Origin: Candidatus Woesebacteria bacterium UBA5073
GTDB lineage: Bacteria; Patescibacteriota; Microgenomatia; UBA8517
Length of the DNA: 10,765 nucleotides
Direction of reading: 5' to 3'
Assembly: GCA_002415845.1 (NCBI GenBank)
Contig: DIAR01000036.1
Coordinates: 1-10,765, forward strand
Part shown: one piece after another, positions 7,238-10,765 of the stretch
Numbering within the stretch: the first letter of the stretch is position 1
Layout: every line of letters begins with the position of its first letter
The notes under the pieces: generated by a model
The model's input: only the letters and a program-made list of their open reading frames with translations
What the model was told of the DNA's origin: nothing
Databases searched by the model: none
Program-made: the position numbers and the translations under genes

Positions 7238-8178
7238 AGAAAATAAAAATAACAATCGGTATTCCTTGTTTTAACGAAGAGGACAATGTTTTAAGAGCCT
7301 ATGAAGAAACAAAGAAAATAATCAAGCCAATTAAGAAGTATCAATTTAATTTTTTGTTTGTCGATAATGGCAGTGATGATAAAACCAGAGAAAAAATAAA
7401 ATTTCTATTAGAGAAAGACAAAAAAGTTAGAGCCATTTTTTTATCACGCAACTTTGGTCCGGAAGCATCAGGTGCCGCAATTACCGATTATGCCAACGGT
7501 GATGCGTTGGTTATTCTTCATTGCGACCTTCAGGATCCGCCCGATTTAATACCTAAATTTATCAAAAAATGGGAGGCAGGTTACGACATGATTCTGGGGC
7601 AATATACCAAGACCGAAGACCCGTTTTTAATTGGCCTGGCCAGAAAAGTTTTTTATGCTCTCTTTAAGATTATCTCCAATATTGAAGTGCCCGTTCGGGT
7701 TAGCGGTTTTGGTCTTTATGACAAAAAAGTAGTAGCCGCTCTTAAGTCGTTACCAGAAAAATACCGCTTTAGCCGGGGTTTAAATGCCTGGGTTGGTTTT
7801 AAACGGACTTTCATCTCTTATAAGAGGCGAAAACGGATCAGGGGACGAAGTTCATATAATCTGTTTGGTTACTTAAAACATTCCGAACGGGGCATTTTTG
7901 GTTTTTCATATTTACCTTTGGATTTAATGACATATTTTGGTTTTGTGGCAACTGCTTTTTCTTTCATTTTTATCATTGGCTACATCTTTACCGTTTTAAT
8001 TTTCGGCAATCCGATTAAGACTTCAATTACTCTTTTGTTGGCCGTTGTTTTTTTTGGCGGCATTAATTTATTGGCGATTAGCATTGTCGGTAAATACATC
8101 CAGGTAATTGTTGAAGAAACCAAGGGCAGACCCGTTTATATCATCGAAAAGAAAATTAACCTTAAGGAAAATGGATAA
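7234..8178 (+). CDS. Family 2 glycosyltransferase, polyprenyl-phosphate sugar transferase type
   Basis: A 314-residue protein of the dolichol-phosphate mannose synthase/GtrB/ArnC type. The catalytic GT-A domain has IGIPCFNEEDN at its start, D44 in VDNGSDD for nucleotide binding, and D98-L-Q-D101-PP for the metal and diphosphate. The segment LSRNFGPEASG is also typical. Two hydrophobic stretches near residues 233-257 and 264-286 should be membrane helices, so the enzyme sits on the inner face of the cytoplasmic membrane. It probably moves a sugar from a nucleotide donor to undecaprenyl phosphate; whether the donor is the CDP sugar of this cluster is unknown. The ATG overlaps the previous stop as ATGA, indicating coupled translation, and its own stop overlaps the rfbH start by eight bases. 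It is the only glycosyltransferase in the window. Confidence 0.88.
   Translation: MKKIKITIGIPCFNEEDNVLRAYEETKKIIKPIKKYQFNFLFVDNGSDDKTREKIKFLLEKDKKVRAIFLSRNFGPEASGAAITDYANGDALVILHCDLQDPPDLIPKFIKKWEAGYDMILGQYTKTEDPFLIGLARKVFYALFKIISNIEVPVRVSGFGLYDKKVVAALKSLPEKYRFSRGLNAWVGFKRTFISYKRRKRIRGRSSYNLFGYLKHSERGIFGFSYLPLDLMTYFGFVATAFSFIFIIGYIFTVLIFGNPIKTSITLLLAVVFFGGINLLAISIVGKYIQVIVEETKGRPVYIIEKKINLKENG
8164..8168 (+). promoter_or_regulatory. Ribosome binding site supporting the rfbH start
   Basis: AAGGA lies just before the ATG at 8171. The spacing is short, but with the family's usual N-terminus it favours this ATG over the open frame extending back to 8108, which lies inside the glycosyltransferase gene. 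Confidence 0.4.
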
Positions 8179-9436
8179 GCGCTTTGTTCCCGGAAGAACT
8201 TATATTCCGGCTTCCGGAAAAGTCTTTGATAAAACAGAAATAAATAACGCCATCAAAGCCGCCAGAGATGGCTGGTGGACGGAAGGTAAGTTTGCCCTGC
8301 AGTTTGAAAATGACCTTAAAAAATATTTGGGTGTTAAGTATGTTTCGTTGGTTAACTCCGGCTCTTCGGCTAACTTATTAGTTGTAGCTGCTTTAACTTC
8401 GGATGTTTTTGGTAAAAAGAAACTGAAAAGAGGAGATGAATTTATAACCACTCCCGTTTCTTTTCCCACAACCGTTAACCCCGGTCTTCTTTATGGTCTT
8501 AAACCGGTTTTTATCGATGCCCAAATAGATACCCTAAACATTGATGTTAAACAAATCGAGGCAGCGATAACCAAAAAAACCAAATTGATTATGATTGCCC
8601 ACACTTTGGGCAAGCCTTTTGATTTAACCGCGGTTATGCGGTTGGTTAAAAAATACGATTTATGGTTAATTGAGGATTGTTGTGATGCTTTGGGTTCAAA
8701 ATATGAGGGTAAATACTTGGGTAAGTTTGGTCACATCGCAACTTTCAGCTTCTATCCGGCCCACCAGATAACTACGGGTGAAGGGGGAGCGGTTGTTACC
8801 AATGATCCCATTATTCACAAGACAATTAGACAAATGCGTGATTGGGGGCGTGATTGTTGGTGCGGGACCGGTCAGGATGATGTCTGTAAAAAAAGATTTG
8901 CCTGGCAATTGGGGGAGTTACCTTTAGGGTATGATCACAAATACATTTATTCCCAAATCGGTTTCAATTTAAGGTTAACTGACTTTCAGGCCGCCATTGG
9001 GGTGGCGCAACTGAAAAAACTGCCTCTTTTTATCAAAAAACGTCGGGCTAATTACCGGGAACTGTATCAATTTTTTCAAAAATACAAACAATACTTCATC
9101 TTCATGAAGGAGGATAAGAAAGCCAAAGTTGCCTATTTTGGTTTCCCTTTGGTAGTTAAAGAAAATGCTCCATTTACCAGAAACGAACTAACCATTTATT
9201 TGGAAGAAAACAAAATTGGAACAAGAACAGTATTTGCCGGAAACTTATTGCGCCACCCCGCTTATCTCAAACTAAGAAAGCAGTTTAAAGTAGCTGGAGA
9301 AATGACTAACGCCGATTTGATTATGAATAACGCCTTCTGGATCGGGGTTTGGCCGGGAATTAATAAAGCAAGAATTGACTATATAGAGAAGATCTTTGCG
9401 CAGTTTATAGCCCGAGCCGGTTCTGATACCAAGTAA
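8171..9436 (+). CDS. rfbH: CDP-4-keto-6-deoxyglucose 3-dehydratase (E1)
   Basis: A 421-residue member of the DegT/DnrJ/EryC1 aminotransferase fold that has become a dehydratase. With pyridoxamine phosphate and a [2Fe-2S] cluster it removes the C3 hydroxyl of CDP-4-keto-6-deoxyglucose, the committed step to 3,6-dideoxy sugars. Two diagnostic features are present. The usual cofactor-binding Lys is His: H198 in FYPAHQIT. The cluster cysteines follow the exact E1 pattern C171-x57-C229-x1-C231-x7-C239, in EDCCDALG and RDCWCGTGQDDVCKKRF. The spacing from H198 to C229 also equals that of Yersinia E1 (H220 to C251). The N-terminus (FVPGRTYIPASGKVFD) fits the family and sets the start at 8171. No gene for the reductase partner (E3, DdhD/AscD) is visible here, so it must be elsewhere or replaced. 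The 3' end overlaps that of rfbG, on the other strand, by 32 bases. Confidence 0.95.
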   Translation: MDKRFVPGRTYIPASGKVFDKTEINNAIKAARDGWWTEGKFALQFENDLKKYLGVKYVSLVNSGSSANLLVVAALTSDVFGKKKLKRGDEFITTPVSFPTTVNPGLLYGLKPVFIDAQIDTLNIDVKQIEAAITKKTKLIMIAHTLGKPFDLTAVMRLVKKYDLWLIEDCCDALGSKYEGKYLGKFGHIATFSFYPAHQITTGEGGAVVTNDPIIHKTIRQMRDWGRDCWCGTGQDDVCKKRFAWQLGELPLGYDHKYIYSQIGFNLRLTDFQAAIGVAQLKKLPLFIKKRRANYRELYQFFQKYKQYFIFMKEDKKAKVAYFGFPLVVKENAPFTRNELTIYLEENKIGTRTVFAGNLLRHPAYLKLRKQFKVAGEMTNADLIMNNAFWIGVWPGINKARIDYIEKIFAQFIARAGSDTK

Positions 9437-10379
9437 TTGTTTTTTTCAAACCCGTATTTAAAGGAACACGGGCTTTCCAACCCAAAAGCTTTTGCACTTT
9501 TTTAGTCGATAAATATTGGTTTTGGATCTCGTCTTTGGCCTCAGACAGAATTTTATAATTAGGATTTTTTTTCGAAAGACTGTAAATCGCTTCAACCAGT
9601 TTAATGACCGAAATCGGTTTTCCAGCGCCAAAATTAAAAGCCTGCCCTGACAGTTTTGAATTTGGCATTTTTTCAGCCAAAGTTAAATAACCCCTTACAA
9701 TATCGTCAACGTAAATATAGTCGCGGGTAAATTGACCGCTGCTGCGGATAAGAAACGGTCTGTCGATTATTGTTGCCAGAACAGCATCGGGGACAAGACG
9801 GGAGAAATTAAAATCACCCGGACCATAAATATTACCGCAACGGACAATTGAAACAGGTAAGTTGTAGGTTTCAAAATAAGTTCTGGCAATTAAATCGGCA
9901 CAGCTTTTGGAAACATCATAAGGGTGAGAACCTTGAAGACTGTCGCTTTCATAGTAGGGGAGTTTATCTTTGGTACCGTAAGCTTTATCGGAAGAAGCCA
10001 AAACGACACTTTTAAGATTGGGGTTTTGGCGGCAAGCTTCCAAAAGTTTCCATGTGCCTTCAATGTTGGAAGAAAAGGCCTTAAGTGGTTTATTAAGACA
10101 ACTACCAACCGTTGCCTCGGCCGCTAAATGAAAAACCACCTCCGGCTGATATTTAGCCAGAATTTTTCTTAAAAGAAGGTAATTGGTCACACTGCCTTTA
10201 ATAATGGTGATTTTTGCCAAATCGGCTTTGTCTAAAATGGTGGTTTTCCTTAAAGTTTTAATATCCAGTCCGATAACCTTGGATCCCAGACTTAAAAGTT
10301 GTTTAGTCAAATGCGAGCCTAAAAAACCCTCATAACCGGTTACCAAAACGACTTTACTTTGCCAATATTTGTTTTTCAC
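9405..10379 (-). CDS. rfbG: CDP-glucose 4,6-dehydratase
   Basis: An extended SDR that converts CDP-glucose to CDP-4-keto-6-deoxyglucose with bound NAD. Numbered from a GTG start at 10379, it has G15-x2-G18-x2-G21 in VTGYEGFLGSHL, SSDKAYG with the D131-K132 pair typical of this dehydratase, Y154-DVS-K158, then RCGNIYGPGDFNFSRLVPD and RDYIYVDDIVRGYL. The DK pair and the GPGDFNFSRLVPD segment favour CDP-glucose over dTDP-glucose dehydratase, as does rfbF just upstream. The GTG is chosen because it overlaps the rfbF TGA as GTGA and puts the start a few residues before the YWQSKVVLVTG strand, as in relatives. An ATG at 10424 would add 15 residues and overlap rfbF by 49 bases; it has a GGAAAG-like ribosome site and cannot be excluded. 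Length is 324 or 339 residues, slightly short of the usual 350 or so. Confidence 0.88.
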   Translation of the reverse strand: MKNKYWQSKVVLVTGYEGFLGSHLTKQLLSLGSKVIGLDIKTLRKTTILDKADLAKITIIKGSVTNYLLLRKILAKYQPEVVFHLAAEATVGSCLNKPLKAFSSNIEGTWKLLEACRQNPNLKSVVLASSDKAYGTKDKLPYYESDSLQGSHPYDVSKSCADLIARTYFETYNLPVSIVRCGNIYGPGDFNFSRLVPDAVLATIIDRPFLIRSSGQFTRDYIYVDDIVRGYLTLAEKMPNSKLSGQAFNFGAGKPISVIKLVEAIYSLSKKNPNYKILSEAKDEIQNQYLSTKKVQKLLGWKARVPLNTGLKKTITWYQNRLGL

Positions 10380-10765
10380 TTTTTTTCCCGCCAGATTTTC
10401 CAGGGAGGGTTGGGTAAATTCCATAAACTTTCCAGGTCCCTTTTATCCCTTAAGGTATCCATACATTTCCAAAAACCATGGTGAACATAGGTCATCAGTT
10501 GTCCCTCCTTGGTTAACGCCTTTAGGGGTTCTTCCTCCCATCTCATCTCATCGCCTTTAATGTAGTTGAAGATTTTCTTGTTTAAGACAAAGAAGCCGCC
10601 GTTAATTAAGTCGCCTTCACCGGCCGGTTTTTCAACAAAAGCCTGGGCTTGGTGTTTTTTATTGATTTTAAGAACACCAAACCGGCCCAGGGGTTGAACG
10701 GCCGTAACGGTTGCCAATTTTTTATGAGTCAGATGAAAGGCAACCAATTTTTTAATATCAATATC
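10376..10765 (-). CDS. rfbF: Glucose-1-phosphate cytidylyltransferase, C-terminal part (cut by window end)
   Basis: The last 129 residues of RfbF, which joins CTP and glucose 1-phosphate to give CDP-glucose, the entry step of the CDP-deoxysugar pathway. The frame is open to the window edge, beginning DIDIKKLVAFH. Family blocks are plain: KLATVTAVQPLGRFGVL, EKPAGEGDLINGGFFVL, FNYIKGDEMRWEEEPL, HHGFWKCMDTLRDKRDLESLW and a closing PPWKIW. Full-length members have about 257 residues, so the N-terminal half with the nucleotide-binding GGxGTR-type motif lies outside the window. It is the first gene of a minus-strand pair with rfbG, whose probable start overlaps this stop codon by four bases. Together they supply the substrate for RfbH, which is encoded on the opposite strand. 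Confidence 0.93.
   Translation of the reverse strand, partial: DIDIKKLVAFHLTHKKLATVTAVQPLGRFGVLKINKKHQAQAFVEKPAGEGDLINGGFFVLNKKIFNYIKGDEMRWEEEPLKALTKEGQLMTYVHHGFWKCMDTLRDKRDLESLWNLPNPPWKIWREKK

Noticed and set aside
8108..8170. A 21-codon upstream extension of the rfbH frame.
   Set aside because: It lies inside the glycosyltransferase gene, has no family resemblance, and the ATG at 8171 has a ribosome site and the standard N-terminus.
9416..9446. Possible terminator after rfbH: GGT...ACC followed by a run of seven T.
   Set aside because: The stem is only three base pairs, and the T-run lies within the rfbG coding sequence read from the other strand.
9451..9472. Inverted repeat CCCGT...ACGGG with a 12-base loop.
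   Set aside because: A five-pair stem with a large loop, inside rfbG and not followed by a T-run on either strand; expected by chance.

Overview
This window is a tightly packed, AT-rich bacterial gene cluster for making and transferring an unusual deoxysugar, most likely a CDP-linked 3,6-dideoxy or branched-chain sugar for a surface glycan. It holds nine genes and parts of genes and no stretch over 20 bases without coding sequence. No RNA gene, insertion sequence, CRISPR array or origin was seen. Stops are TAA, TAG and TGA. TGA ends two genes, so the genetic code looks standard. The lysine-rich proteins, near-zero gene spacing and divergent versions of familiar sugar genes would suit an uncultured bacterium, perhaps of the Candidate Phyla Radiation. 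That placement is only a guess.

Plus-strand operon (1-9436): the tail of a sugar C-methyltransferase, a B12-binding radical SAM protein, a 719-residue fusion of a short-chain dehydrogenase/reductase (SDR) with a radical SAM/SPASM domain, a HAD phosphatase, a P-loop kinase, a thiamine diphosphate (ThDP) enzyme of the acetolactate synthase type, a membrane-anchored family 2 glycosyltransferase, and RfbH. Spacing runs from -56 to +15 bases throughout, so these genes are probably co-transcribed. No promoter for them is visible, so it should lie upstream of the window.

Minus-strand pair (9405-10765): the 3' half of rfbF (glucose-1-phosphate cytidylyltransferase) followed by rfbG (CDP-glucose 4,6-dehydratase). 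This pair converges on rfbH and the coding 3' ends overlap by 32 bases.

How they fit together: RfbF makes CDP-glucose, RfbG makes CDP-4-keto-6-deoxyglucose, and RfbH (pyridoxamine phosphate and [2Fe-2S]) removes the 3-hydroxyl. The ThDP enzyme could then add a two-carbon branch to the 4-keto sugar, as YerE does in yersiniose synthesis. The methyltransferase, the SDR and the two radical SAM domains are candidates for further tailoring, and the glycosyltransferase could load a sugar onto a polyprenyl phosphate carrier. The RfbF-RfbG-RfbH assignments are firm. The branched-sugar product and the roles of the radical SAM proteins are inference. The most unusual items are the SDR-radical SAM fusion, whose SDR half has Trp in place of the catalytic Tyr, and the compositionally distinct phosphatase-kinase pair in mid-operon.
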